Shown here one piece after another: positions 11,440 to 31,400 of a DNA stretch of 64,000 bases (position 1 is the first letter of the stretch; each line of letters starts with the position of its first letter). Where the stretch lies: the NCBI GenBank assembly GCA_964035795.1, contig OZ038320.1:22152589-22216588 (forward strand). The letters are read 5' to 3'. Under the pieces are notes generated by a model. That model was not told where the DNA came from, did no database searches, and was given only the letters and a program-made list of their open reading frames with translations. The DNA comes from Pterobdella sp. o SKG-2022. Taxonomy: Eukaryota; Annelida; Clitellata; Hirudinida; Piscicolidae. Made by a program: the position numbers and the translations under genes.

Positions 11440-13245
11440 AATTCATTAGTGAGCCTCACTGAAGCAGAAGTAGAAAAAGCATTGAAGCGGCTGTCAAGTG
11501 GAAAGGCACTTGGCGATGATTCTAACTCTGCGGAAATATACGCCTTTGGTGGTCCAATCATGATCAAGAAGCTATTTAAGCTTTTCCAGTCTATATGGAA
11601 ACAAGAACTTATTCCACAAGAACTATAGTCCACCTATACAAGCGCAAAGAAAATCGTCAGACATGGCACAATCATTGTGGTTTTTCGCTACTCTCTATCG
11701 CTGAATCTTAACTAGAGTTTTGCTGAACCGCTTGATTGACCACCTGGAAGACGGTCTCTTGCCTGAAAGCCAGTGCGGGTTCAGACCAGGGCGCGGCACA
11801 GCGGACATGATCTTTGCAGAACGTCAACTTTAGAAAAAGTGTCAAAAACAGAACGTTGGTTCCTACACCACTTTTTTAGATCTGGCGAAGGCTTTCAATA
11901 CCGTCTGCAGATAAGAACTCTGGGTAATCATGGCAAAGTTCGGCTGCTCTGCTAAGTTTGTTACTATGGTCAGACAGTTCCATGACGGCATGCAAGCCAG
12001 CGTGACGGATGATGGGGTGTACTTAGAGCCGTTTCCAGTCACAAACGGCGTAAAACGGCCGCGTTCTTGCTCCAACTCTCTTCAGTATGATGTTCTCAGC
12101 CATGCTGACTGACGCTTTTCGCCTTCGTGACATTGGAGTCGATTTCAAATTTGAACTGATGGGAAGCTGTTCAACTTACGTAGGTTTCAGGCAAAAAAAA
12201 ATGTTTAGAAAGACATTGCCCGTGACTTTCTCTTTGCTGACGACTGCGCATTGAATGCTGGCACACACTCAAATATACAGAAAAGCTTAAATCGGTTCGC
12301 CAAAGCCTGTGACAACTTTGGCTTGACAGTAAGTATCAAAACAACTGAAGTGATGTACCAGCCGGCCCCTTACGTTCTTTACACAAAACCAGTTATCACA
12401 GCCAGCGGCGAAAAGCTTACAGTGGCAGAAAAGTTCATGTACCTTGGCATCCCAATGGCACGTTCTGTCAGTATCGATGAAAAGGTTTTCTACAGAATCG
12501 CCAGAGCCAGCTCGTCTTTGGCAGACTCAGAGAAAAGGTTTGGGATAGAAGAGGATCAGCCTTCTGAACATGCTGAAGTTGTACCATGCAATCGTTCTTC
12601 CTACACTACTATACGCCTGCGAAACATGGACTGTGTATAGTCGTCACGCCAAGTAGCTGAACTTTTTCCACATGCGATGCTTTCGGAAATTGCTTCACAT
12701 CCAATGGCAAGACAAATGCTTGACACAGAAGTACTCCAAAGAGCTAACATGGAGAGTTTTCATGCGTTTCTCAAGCGCTTCTAGCTCAGATAGGCAAGGT
12801 ACGTACTAGAATGCCCGATGAACGTCTGCCAAAGCGACTGCTTTTCGGTGAGCTGATTGAAGGCAAGCGCTCTCTTTGAGGTCAAAGAAAACGATATAAG
12901 GACGCACTAGACTTCTTTCAAACAGTGCAACATTCTTGACACCTAGGAAAAAATGACCCGACCGGCCTACCTGGCACATAACTGTTTCCACTGGTGTGTT
13001 GAGCTTTGAAACGAGACGTGTGGAAGAGCAGAAGCAGAAACGCCAGCGTCGCAAAGTAAGGGTGAGTACTGTCTCTCTCACTTCAGGGTATTTCTGTCCA
13101 CACTGTTCAAGGAAATTAAGTGCGAAGGTTAGCCTGACCAGCCATCTTTGCACCCACAGAACCCAGGAATAGAAGTTGTAGTCGTCTTTGCCTTCGAAGG
13201 ACGAGCATCATCATCAGTGAGCTTCACTAATAAATTATTACTGCC
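11440..13245 (+). mobile_element. Second LINE type, strongly degenerate, with C-terminal zinc finger
   Basis: A dead non-LTR retrotransposon RT on the + strand. Readable blocks are LTEAEVEKALKRLSSGKA (pre-RT), LPESQCGFRPGRGTADMIFA, TTFLDLAKAFNTV (motif A), MVRQFHDGMQASV, EPFPVTNGVK (motif B region), LFADDCALNA near 12230-12260 (motif C) and TVAEKFMYLGIPM. After these come a YACETW-like block, RMPDERLPKRLLFGEL and a C-terminal C2H2 finger (CPHC...H...H) at about 13085-13155. The 3' end has a CAT repeat (GAGCATCATCATC). Stops and shifts are frequent (for example near 11628, 11710, 11832 and 12640). The endonuclease is absent. The family resembles LINE RTs common in aquatic invertebrates; I leave the clade open. 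Confidence 0.85.
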
Positions 13246-13249
13246 GAAT

Positions 13250-14347
13250 TTACAAAATATAGGTTTCCTTTTATTAGGTAGGTAGTAGAAAACAAAACAT
13301 GAACGACATTTTTGTATCCTTCAACATGTTGCTTATTTCAACGATTCGAACAATATGCTTTTATATGGCTTTCGTCGTCATAACTTTGTCTCATGTACAA
13401 CTCAATTTAATTTTTTTTATTTATTTAGAAAATTAATGTTTTCAACTTTTTGAAATAATTTTTTGATTACTAATTTTAAAATTACAACAATGTTTTGAAA
13501 ATATTTGTATTGAACATTTGGTACATGTTTTAGGTGGAATATTTTATTTGACCAAAAAGTTAAAATTTCAAATTAAAATGAGCCCCAATAATTCTCATTT
13601 GCTCAATTCATCATAAATAACAGTCTAAACTTCTAGACATATTACCCATGTCTTTGAGTCATTTTTGTTTTTCGCACTTTTAATGAAAAACTCGATTGCT
13701 ATGAATAACTTGAGCATATCTCAGTCGTTTTTTGTGAACTTTGTGGCAGACCATTATGAAAAAAGTTAATGATATTGATTGATTAGGCCAAAATAAAAAA
13801 TAACAAGATTAAACCTAACTTTATCAGCCACTCAGATAACATTGGGATGGAAATTTTGTAGATCGGGAGGCAAAAAGTATAATGCCGAAACAAAAAACAA
13901 AATAACAGAAGCTTGTTTATTTTCAGTATGGGCGAATAAGTTCATTTTTTGAAATAATTAAAGATAAGCTTTACTAATCTGCTTGTCGTTTCAGTACCAG
14001 AGAATGAGACCTGAAGCTTATTATTTATTTGGAAAATTTTCATTCAACTTCATCCTTCATTTTCTTATCTACCTTTTAATTTACCCAATATGAAAAAAAT
14101 GGTAGATGTATTTGAATTAAAACATACGATGCTAGAATTTATAAAAAGTTTGAAATTATGCAAATTTTTATAATCGAAAATGTTATTTTTTGAATATTCA
14201 TATTTATAATATAGATAATGTAAGATACTCTTATGAAAAGCTTCGTGTATAAAGTTTCTCAATAAACCTTAATGTTTGTTTCTATTATATAATGTATATA
14301 TTCTACAAGTAAAAAACAGTCAAATCTAACATTGTGAAAACAAATGA
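13250..14347. other. Non-coding spacer, 3' flank of ORC6
   Basis: No exon-like segment was recognised. The minus-strand ORF at 14065-14262 is AT-rich, low-complexity translation just downstream of the ORC6 stop and is probably part of its 3' flank. Confidence 0.45.
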
Positions 14348-15768
14348 TTATTCTTGAGATTCCAAAAGCTTTTTCTTAGCATTTTCTAAAATTCTAGCTT
14401 TCCAAACGTAATAATTTTCCTCTCTTTCATCATCGTCTAAAAAGTAACTTCGTTTTTTGTGCTGAGCATCAATTTGAACTTGTTCTGTATAATATTACAT
14501 TTAAAATAAAGACATACGTTTATTAAAATATGAGATATGAGTTACCTTCTACCATTGTTTCTAATTCTGGCTTTTTAGTTTTGGTTTTCATTTTTTCTGA
14601 ATTTCAAATAAATAACATAAATTATTTACTCAAAATTTTACAAATCCTAACTGATAAAATTTTAAATATCAACATTTAATTTCATAAACTTTTTTTAAAC
14701 ATTTTTCACTTGTTGCATAAATTGTTTCAATTTAAATTATTATTATTGGTATAATAATTTTAAATTGGAGTTATATTAGAAAAATTTATTAATTTCCCAA
14801 ACATACGTTTAGAGGCTAATTGAATTGAGATTGGATTCAAGAAAGTGACAAGCCGATCAAACACCTTTCTTGCTACACCTATAAATATAGTTTTAATTAC
14901 TTCTGATCATACATTAACAAATTAGCATACCAGAGTGTATCAGCATCATATCTTTATCTGCCTTCAGTTTCAAAGCTCTAAGAATATGAATAACATTATA
15001 ATGTGATGTAATGTAATGCAGTATTTATAAAGTGCTTTTCCTTATAGATCAAAGCTCTTGCTACAAATTTAATGTAGCGAAAACACACAGTGGAACAGGT
15101 GCTAATTATGATGAAGTTGTCAATAAATATTACCATCTATCAAAAGCAACAAAAAATTCTTGCTTGTTATAAAACTTAAATTTGCAAATAGCATGAACAG
15201 ACTTCGCTGCAGCATAAAGAGCTGCAGAGTTGAGAAGAGATGCTTGCATGCTTTGACTTTGATCCAGCTTTGATTGGTACCTGGTTTGAATATAATTCTG
15301 AAATAAAAAAATTTTTTTAAATAAAAACAATTGAATAAAATTTCCTATACCATCACAAGTTTTTTAAAAATAAATATTTTTGCAAAATAAATACATTAAC
15401 TTTAAAATAAACTGCTAACTCAGTAGCTATCTGTGTAGCAAAATCAACCGCTTGTGTTAATTGGCAAGAAACTGCCAGAGAAGAGATTGATGAAATGTTG
15501 TGGCTTGGATCTATGCATTGTTGCACATGGTGTAACTTCATATTGTAGGCTATGCTCTTCATGCCACTTAGTTTAACTACTTCTTTCTTATTGTTGATGA
15601 GATAATTTTCATTACATATATTGATTTAATTTGATAATTTTTAGTGGTCATATTTTATTTACCACCTTATCAACTGGTATTGAACATTTTATTGAAGCAA
15701 TGTGAAGAGCCATGACAACCAATAAAGAAGAAGACAACGAAGATCGTGGGCACTTGACTTCTATCATT
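14348..15768 (-). CDS. ORC6: Origin recognition complex subunit 6 (5' end not found)
   Basis: Seven minus-strand exons join in frame: 15666 (or 15663)-15768, 15401-15586, 15203-15297, 14931-14977, 14807-14878, 14546-14596 and 14348-14484. Family matches run the whole length: IEVKCPRSS and VVMALHIASIKC (first cyclin-like TFIIB fold), VVKLSGM, SLLNSAALYAAAK, ALKLKADKDMMLIHSGVARKVFDRL split over two exons (second fold), and the C-terminal signature NYYVWKARILENAKKKL. This last element resembles the Orc6 tail used for DNA and Orc3 contact in animals. ORC6 acts in the nucleus in licensing replication origins. From the first ATG seen (15765-15767) the product is 229 residues. The human protein is about 252, so roughly 30 N-terminal residues are missing, or begin in an exon I could not see. 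The donor after 15203 is a weak GTCTGT. Confidence 0.92.
15005..15113 (-). repeat. SINE-body repeat copy in an ORC6 intron
   Basis: On the minus strand it reads TTAGCACCTGTTCCACTGTG, TTTTCGCTACATTAAATTTG, TAGCAAGAGCTTTGATCTAT and AAGGAAAAGCACTTTATAAA, then a tail of ATTACATTAC units. It is nearly the same as 22140-22205 (next to a tRNA-like head) and the left part of 6405-6505. It sits in the intron between the fourth and third ORC6 exons from the 3' end and has no tRNA head, so it is a 5'-truncated copy. Confidence 0.7.
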
Positions 15769-18272
15769 CTGTATGTTTCCTCAGCTATTCTTTATGAATT
15801 ATATTCCAGTACTAGGTTTGATAGTCATGACTTCATGAATTTATATATTAAATACTCATTGAATATATTTTTTTATTAAATAAAATTTTAGTTAATTAAA
15901 ACAATGAAGATTTATTGAATATTGGACTAAAACTATTCTATGGCTATTTTGAATAGGTTTAATGAGACAACTCTAGCAAATTTTCAAATGTCAAATTATG
16001 AAACATACTTTAACACAGAACTAGAAAATATCCCAAGTAGTTCACCATACTTTTTAACTAAAGAAACTGACATTTTATAAAAACAATTTTCAAGTTATTC
16101 GCGCACTTTACTTTTATGCTAAATGTGATTAAAGAGTTAAAATAATTTTTTTACTGTATATTTTGTTTCAAATATTGTAAAATATTTTTCAACAAAAATT
16201 TCAAAAATATTTATGTTATGTTATTCACCATTAATTTTTCATAAGGCCACTAGACCAATTCAGAAATTATCGGAATTCATGTGGCGACGATAGAGGTTGA
16301 AGAACTCATAGTTATCACCATGACAAACAAAACTAACACCAAGAAATAACTAATAAAAGCCATATAAAAATATTACACAAACACAAATACTTTATAGATA
16401 CATTTTTGCACCACACAAAACTTAATGATAAAACAACCACTCGATGACGTCGAATTTTTGTTCCTTTCCCCCACAAACAACCATTTGTCACGAATCTTAT
16501 ATCGTCATTCGATCACTACAAACACCTTCTTTCAGCTCAATTTCAAGCCAATATATTACCATTCCATTCTCATTTATAAACATAAGGGTACCGCCTCTAT
16601 GATTCACTTTCGTGTTTATTAAAGACTTACACATTAATGATTCATCCCTATTAATTTCATGGCAAAAACTCGTCACCGATTTGGGTGTCAAGAATTTATG
16701 AGCTATGTGGTTGGTGAAAACAGTTAATTTTAGTTTGTTAAATAAAAATTGAAATAAAATCACTAAGCTTGATAAAAAGCCTTCATCAAAATCACTCAAA
16801 ACACATAGTTTTTAATTCAAAAACTTTTTATAAAACTTTTATTTTTTTATTTTTTCTTTAATCAATCAATATAAAGCATTTATCCGCTGGTCACCACTCG
16901 TCGTTTCATTCTTCCACAAATACACTTTTCAACCCTATTCACTCCTCATACACACGTATGATTCAATATGACTGTCAAAATGAGCTGAAAGAAATAAAGA
17001 TAAGTTATGCATAGATTGGTTCACCTTAAACTAGTTTAAATCAGATTGGATTTTCAAGTTTGTTTGAGTTTGGCTTCAGTTCAACTTTGTTTGGTATAGT
17101 AATTTTGAGTTTTTATATGACCAATCAAGTCAAGTTGAACTAAAAATGATTATAAAATCACTAAACACTAATGTGGTACCACGTTCTTGAAATGGCACAC
17201 CGTTAAGAAAAAGCTCGGTACTTTTGAACAGAAATATTTATTGTTCATTAATATTGTATTTGTTACTTTGGCTTGAAAAAATTCAAATAAGTTTACTCAA
17301 ATTCACTTTAGTTTGTTAAATTAAAATGGTCAAATTATTTATTTCATGGAGTTCATTATTGCTTTGATATTTAAGCTTCTCAACATTTGAACGCATGCAC
17401 GTGATTGTAACTTATTGTGTTGGATGAACAGATTCGTATTTTGAACCATTCATCTTTCTTTTGCCAACTGGGATCATTTTTTAAAACGAAACCCAATTAT
17501 CCTTTTCAAGGCAACTCTTATCAGAGCCTACTTCAATCCAACTTATAACAAAATCGCCTGCCTTCTGATCACTAAATAGGTTTGGCTTTATACCCGAGTT
17601 ATCTTCAAAGAACCGACATGATTGTAGAAATCATGCTAAAATTTACGTATTTAATGTAATTACTAAGAGTTTTACATTTTATTAGACAAAAATGGACATA
17701 CGAGTTTAGCTTTACAAAAAGGAAATATGAACAATGATGAAAATGAGAAGAAGGAAGTATTAAAAAAACAACTATTTGAAATTATTAAAAGTGAGAAACA
17801 TCAATTTTTCAGCAGCCAATAATCTATGTAAAATTCATTGGCAATTATTTTGTATGTACATTTATGTATCATGAAATATCTACAGGTTGAAAGACTACCA
17901 TTGTGAAATAATCAGAAATTTAAACTTCTTCAATTAATTTATTAATTTACATGAACCGGATTTCAAAAATACTTTTTTTAATAAAAAATATTTCGATACT
18001 CAATTCTCCCACTGTATCACATATCCATCAGGTTTTCAAATTTTAAACAACGAATAAACTCAGTTTTAAAGTTATATGTTATCAAAAACTAGAGATTTCT
18101 CTAAAACTATTTAAAAAATATTAAATTGTCGTGAGCATTATTATAAGTGCTAAAAAAACCCTATTCGTAGGCTAAGACATTATCATAAGTCATGATCTAC
18201 ATCACAAGTCTTTTCAAGTCTCGATTGATTCTAATAAAAATATTAAATCACATAATATGTAAAATTATCATT
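15769..18272. other. Spacer with two unassigned exon-like segments
   Basis: The 2.5 kb between ORC6 and the SLC26 gene hold no gene I can name. Two minus-strand open segments have protein-like content: 16497-16799 (100 codons) and 17481-17630 (49 codons with no ATG). Both contain a similar string (VIYWLEIE and VISWIEVG). A first exon for ORC6 should lie somewhere here. A + strand ATG at 17726 starts about 20 codons of coding-like sequence ending at a GTGAGA donor, also unassigned. Confidence 0.35.
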
Positions 18273-25423
<7,151 letters not shown>

Positions 25424-27158
25424 TTCGAGGTTTTACAGCCGAACTTTTGTACTTAAAACTTTTTGGTAATTGAGAAATTCTGAAATTACTTCAAACCCGA
25501 TTATTCTAATTTATTTGACTCTTGAAGGGAATCTTCTATTTCTTTATGCGTCTAAAATTTGACAAGATTTCTAATTGGCGTCATTTATATTGACTGAGAG
25601 CTCATATAAGTCTATAATATTTGTAATGCGATACAAGGGTTGACAACTAGAAGCAAAAACGTAGGAAGTTTGAGTAATTTATTGATTTCTTTTGATAGAT
25701 CATATGCTATGCAAGTAATTTCACTAAAATAACTGAATAGTCGTGTAAGAGTCACTAAAATAACTGAATAGTCGTGTAGGAGTTATACGTATCTGAGTTT
25801 ATAATTGAAGGATTGTCTCAAAAGTTAGAGGAGGTTTTATTGTAAAAAACTGAAAAGCTATTTTAAAAAAATCTTAATTGCTGAAATTAATTGTGAATCA
25901 TAAGAAATAGTTACCTAATGATATTCATTATGATATAGAGTGTAGGTTATAGAATATATCGAAAAGCTTCGTCAAAATAAAAAATTCGAATATTCGTATT
26001 CTTACGATCCACATTAAAAATTAATCGATTTCAATTTATTTAATAATAAAAACTGAATAAAATTTGATAAAGATTTAGTTAAGGGTGTGAAGAGGCTGAC
26101 TCAGTCGCAATTGTTTTTTGAGAAATAATGAAACGAAACAATTTTTCAATTTGGATCATAGATAGCTCAAATTGAGTGAAAACAAATGTTAAATAACTTT
26201 TTGATTTAAATAATTTACAAATTTCATTTGAAGGTATTTATCCCAGTGAGTTTCCATAGTTAAATTATTGAAAAAATTGTATTGAAAAAGCATCAAACAT
26301 CGATCAAGCTCATTTTGAATTCTCCAAAACTTAAAAATTGGCGATTATAACACATTTGATTTCGTAAAATGATTTCAACTTACAAGCAGTGGTTTCAAAA
26401 AACACGCTGGTTCAAAAATCTTGTTGAGGTATTTGTAGGCTACCTCAGCTGTCGAGTCTCATGAAGTATTTCCACGACAACATTAAAAGCAGATATTCAT
26501 TTGAATTTCTTTGGAGATTCAACATATTTGTTTTGTTTGACATCATAAGTCTACCATATTCTTTCCTCAATTTCTTAGAACACATAGATATTTCATCACA
26601 CATTTATCATTTTTAAAATTATCATTATTATGGTTGTACAAAAAATCAAAATTTTGAAAGATTAACTTTCAATTTTTTTCTCATGTATTTCCTAAACTAT
26701 TTTAAAAATTTTCGGTTCTTTTCTCCTATTATTCAATAAAACAATAACTAAAACCTTAGCTTATATTCTTACTTATAACTTTGTATACTCATAAATTTCC
26801 ATTGTTATTTCAACTACAATGTATGAATTCATTTCTAAGGGTTGTTCATCTTTGAAACCACACTTTTTAAATGACTCAGGTATAGTAAAGTTTTTCAACC
26901 ACATTATTAACAAAAAATGACTGATGTTTATGCCATCATAATAATGTTCAAAATTTATTTAATTTTTTTTTCGACAAACTCCAAACATTCCAATTCCAGC
27001 ACTCCCAAGTCTGAAAATTAAAAGCTAACATCTTTTCAAAGCTTTTTCTGAACAATTTAACCTAGAGCAAAAACCAGTCAGCAGACAGCCTTTCTCTAAA
27101 TAAAAACTCATATGCAACATAATAATCTTCTTTAGTCAAAATAAATACTGCAAATTAT
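25424..27158. other. Intergenic spacer, 5' flank of the SLC26 gene
   Basis: No gene seen. The sequence is AT-rich with one 31-base direct tandem duplication (25721-25782). The SLC26 promoter should lie in its left part, but no clear core promoter element can be singled out. Confidence 0.45.
25721..25782. repeat. 31-bp tandem duplication
   Basis: Two adjacent copies of a 31-base unit beginning TCACTAAAATAACTGAATAG and ending in TCGTGTAAGAG (first) or TCGTGTAGGAG (second), with one difference. It lies about 300 bases upstream of the SLC26 start codon. Confidence 0.9.
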
Positions 27159-27280
27159 TTGAACACTCAAAGTAATTTTATTAAGTACAAAGCTATAGAT
27201 CTTTGAATTTCAGCGCACTTGATAATGTTACTTTGTTAACGAAAAGCTTTGTACTTAATAAAATTTCTTTTAGTGTTCAA
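27159..27280. mobile_element. MITE-like element with 36-bp terminal inverted repeats
   Basis: The ends 27159-27194 and 27245-27280 are inverted copies with two differences in 36 bases. The innermost 21 bases are a perfect match (AATTTTATTAAGTACAAAGC plus T). The middle is about 50 bases and carries GTTAAC next to the right arm. No coding sequence is present. The shared arm motif with 24526-24600 suggests a family of small non-autonomous elements. Confidence 0.75.
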
Positions 27281-27818
27281 TTAAGTTATAACTTTCTCAT
27301 ATGGCTTGGCATTCAAGACCGAAGATGGGTGTCTTCATTATTTATATTCAAACCTTAAAAAATATAAAATACTTTATAGAATTTTATATCATCGGTATTG
27401 TATTTTGGCTTTGTTGATAAAAAAAATGGCTCTCTCAATAAGAATTTTCTGTAATATAATATACATGCAGTTTAAAAATAATTTACATCATTACATTTAT
27501 GATTTAAATTTTAAACAAATTATTATTTTTGCCTAGCTTGTTACAAAGTAAAAATTTTTTTTTGTTCCAGGGAAGTCATTAAATGTTCAAAAAGAATACA
27601 TATAAAATTAAAAGTTTACATGAAAAAATTGAATTTTTAAATTTTTGTTCCAAGATTTGGATATTAACAAAAAAAATTATTTATTTTTTTTTAAATGAAT
27701 GTTTTTATGTTTTAAATTTTTTAATTGGCTTTCTTATGTTTTCATTCAATGTTTTTAGTCATACTATTCTTTGTTACCCGGTTGTATAACATCGCTTGTA
27801 TCAATCATAAATTGAAAA

Positions 27819-28412
27819 ATGGCGTATCAAGGAGCTCAAAAAGTTCAGAAAGTGATGGTTCAACCCATTGTAAGTATAAAAATTAATATTTTCTTAAATT
27901 AATTTTCAACTTCCACTTGCAGAATTTGATTTTCAGGTACCTTCAAAACGTGAGTGTTACGTTTATGATAAAAATGATTAAACATATGATTTATAGTCAT
28001 TTGTTTAAATAATTAAACAGTCAATTTCATTTCAAATTATATTTTGATCTTTTTTAGAGATCTAGAGTTCAAGTTTGGCTATATGAGCAAACAAACTTAA
28101 GAATTGAAGGATGCATTCTGGTAGTTTTTTTTACTAAAAATTATCGTTTGTAAATATTATTATGTTTATCACTCAAATTATTGAAACTTTTTAGGGCTTT
28201 GATGAATATATGAATCTAATACTTGATGAAGCTGAAGAAATTCATCAAAAAACGAAAATAAGAAAATCTTTAGGTAATTATTTCCAAAATGGCGTATTTA
28301 GATTTAAAAATTTCTAATAATTGGTAACTCCATTTTTTTAGGTAAAATTCTGTTAAAGGGAGATAACATTACTTTAATTCAACAAGTTGGTGTGGTTGCA
28401 GAAGGGGAGTGA
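27819..28412 (+). CDS. SNRPE: Small nuclear ribonucleoprotein E (Sm-E)
   Basis: Five + strand exons, 27819-27869, 27923-27949, 28058-28120, 28195-28273 and 28342-28412, give 96 residues; the human protein has 92. The start [17 protein letters not shown], then NLIFRYLQN and [11 protein letters not shown], match human Sm-E almost residue for residue. The Sm1 motif ([20 protein letters not shown], then DEYMNL) and the Sm2 motif ([12 protein letters not shown]) are complete. Sm-E joins the heptameric Sm ring around U1, U2, U4 and U5 snRNAs and is needed for splicing in the nucleus. Introns are 53 to 108 bases, all with GT/AG borders (donors GTAAGT, GTGAGT, GTAGTT, GTAATT). The C-terminus VGVVAEGE is slightly longer than usual. 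Confidence 0.97.
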
Positions 28413-28466
28413 AATGTGACTGAATTTTTTAAATTTCATTATTAAAAACTGAAAGTTAATTTTATT

Positions 28467-28472
28467 AATAAA
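28467..28472 (+). terminator. Probable poly(A) signal of SNRPE
   Basis: AATAAA lies 55 bases after the SNRPE stop codon, a normal place for a cleavage and polyadenylation signal. Confidence 0.6.
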
Positions 28473-28479
28473 TCATTCT

Positions 28480-31400
28480 AATGTTTTTAAACTCTTTAAA
28501 AAAAATTTTTTTTAAATAATTACTATTTTATTTAAAAACCTTAATTTATCAAATAAAAATATTATCAAATATTTTTAAAAACAGTTTTTCTTTCTTCTCT
28601 ATTAGCAGTCAGGCTTTTTGTTATGTTGAAGTCTTCTATGTTGGTAAATCTGTGATTTGATTCTCCAAAATCTTTTTCAGAACAGGGGCTGTGGTCGTTT
28701 TCACATGACATAGTTTAGTTTGATTCCACAAGTAGGATTATGATGCATTTGTGCTATGGTTTGTGGGTTTGGTCTAGTAAAGCAAATCTTCTATAGTGAT
28801 TTATAGTCTGGCTCTGATTTGGTATTCTGCTATATTCCTACATTTTATTCCTTGTTTAATCATAATTTTGTGGTGGCAGGGGATCATTCTTTTTTTGCGT
28901 AGATAGTGCAATCAACTAAATAATTTTCCACATGTAACAAAAGACTTAGTTACTTCAAATTTGCATGATGAAATTGCTTGCATGCACTAGAAGGTATTAG
29001 TTGGTTTAATTTTTTTCAGAAGTTTTTTGATTTTTTTTCTTTAAAACAGCTTTGAGTTACCTTCACCTTTTATAATTTTTCTGATCTGAATCTCTTAATA
29101 GATTCAGATATTGTCACTTGAAAAAGCAAAAGAAAATGTAAGTACTGACGAAAAGATATAAATGGTGGAAAACCTGTTCGAATTTCCTATTATCAGCTGT
29201 TTTGGTTTTCTTTCGAGTGTCATTGATTGATTTGAATTTGATGTCATTTTGGAACCTTAAATGTCTTTAAAAAATTCTCTAGCTTAAAAGAAATAAATTG
29301 TTGTATGCCCGCTTTGTGTTGTCATGACTAATTGGATACATAAGTCTCGAAGATATAGAATAAAATACTCTTGGTACAAAACTTAACATAATCTTCAAAT
29401 TGTCAAGAGAAAATGAGGGTACTCTTCCCACTAAGCGCACCGAGATAACAACTTTATGGATCTTTATTTTTCTTGTTAAACTAATCTTGGTTTTGATGCA
29501 GATAAACTTTAAAGTTTTCTGTGGGGTATTCTATAAGGAGGGTGCTTTTTTGAGATTTAATTTTTAGAGAAATAGATTTCGACCGCTTGCAGGGTGGATT
29601 TCAAACTTATATCTTTCCAATGCTCAATAGCCAAAACTAGAGATAATATACTACAATACATTTTATATCAAAAAAACCTCTAAAAACATTAAAGAAGATT
29701 TACATCTACCGTTCTATCTCACCTGAAGGGTAAAGCTCAATTGACTCATTTTCGTAATATTTTCTCAATAGCAATTCTTTCAAAATCTAAATCATTCGAG
29801 ATTGTGTTCGATCACATACAGTGTTTAAATCTCTTCTCCCTCTCTTCACAGGTAGTACATAATACGCAAACGGTGCTACAATACTGTTGCTCCTAAAAAC
29901 ATAATTATAACTCAAAATATCTTTATAGGCTAAAAATAAATATAGGTAAAAAATTCAGAAAAAACTAACTCACTCCCCTAAACATTGTGTATACAACTAC
30001 CTAGTCTAATTAAAAAGGAAAAACTAAATAATTACTTCTGTTTAACAAAAAAAATCTTCTCTATTCTACCTTCAGCGCATCAGAATCATCTTTACCTCAT
30101 CGTCTAAGACGCACCTTCGTCTGGGCAAGCACGATTAATGAAGACCTTAGTAATTTTTATTTTTTGGAGTTCGTTTTAAACAGACGGGCATAAGCCACGA
30201 GCTTTGAGTTTCAACTAAGTGAAAACATAATTAACCTACTTGAAGGGGATGCCTAGCTGAGCAGTAGTGGTAGTAGCAAAAGCAACAAGAGTTTAAGTTA
30301 AACAGCGTGTACATACGTGTGTGAAAATTAAGTTGAGTTAAGCTAAGTTATGTTACTCTATAAATGCCACTATTTCATTTTTATTTAATAATTTCTGGCA
30401 TTAAACTTTTGTGCATGTACGTGAATTGCAGTGATAAGCATTGAAGCCAAATGTACTCTATAATCAGTGAACTCATTCCCCGTAGATTTCATTTATATTT
30501 CACAAGAATTGGACAATATATTATCTAAAATTTATATTTTTATACTGTGTATTGTTCTTGTTGGTTATTTAAAAAATCGGCCGTTCTATTACATCGAAAC
30601 TGTTTATTAATTGAATCAATCTCGAAAATAAATTGTATTTTTTACCATTATCAATTTCACAACAATAAACAAATGAAGGAATACAAATATCCTAACTCAT
30701 TCGATTGTTTCAAAAATATTATAAAATTGTGAATTGCATAATTTATTTTTAAATTTTCGCAAATAGTTCTAAATATAATTTTTATAAACCTATCTGAAAA
30801 ATTTTCGATTTACAAAATGATTACAATATCCTGTCCATTTCTACAAAACATCTAATCACAATATTTCATACAAGTATAAAAATAATCTGTGAACATTAAG
30901 TAGAAAGCATACATTTGATAAAAAAAATATAGGTTCGACTAAAGATTGAAACTTCAAACAAACATTGATCAAGTATTTGAAAAAACTTTTTATGTAACGG
31001 ATATCAAATAGAAATATATTCACATTTGACAATGGTTCAGAAAAGTCTTTAGAAAAGGGTTTTTTAGATTTTCGCTATGAGTGAACATTGAATTCGATAT
31101 GTAAATGCTATGATTCGGAAATAAAGAGTTAGATGAATGAAAGATAATTAAATTCTAATGATAAAATCGGTTTAATCAAAGGTTGGTAGAGTATAAAATT
31201 ATAACATACCTATGCTTTCAAAGTGATATGTTTTTATAGGCATTATCTTTGTAAATTTATGAAAAATTGAAATTATTATAAAACTGATAATACGTAAAAA
31301 TAAAACACATTAATTTTTTTGAATAAAAATTTTAACTTCATTTTTTTTATCTGTATTTTCAATTCAAAAGAAAAGCAAGTGCTGAAAACATAACAAAACA

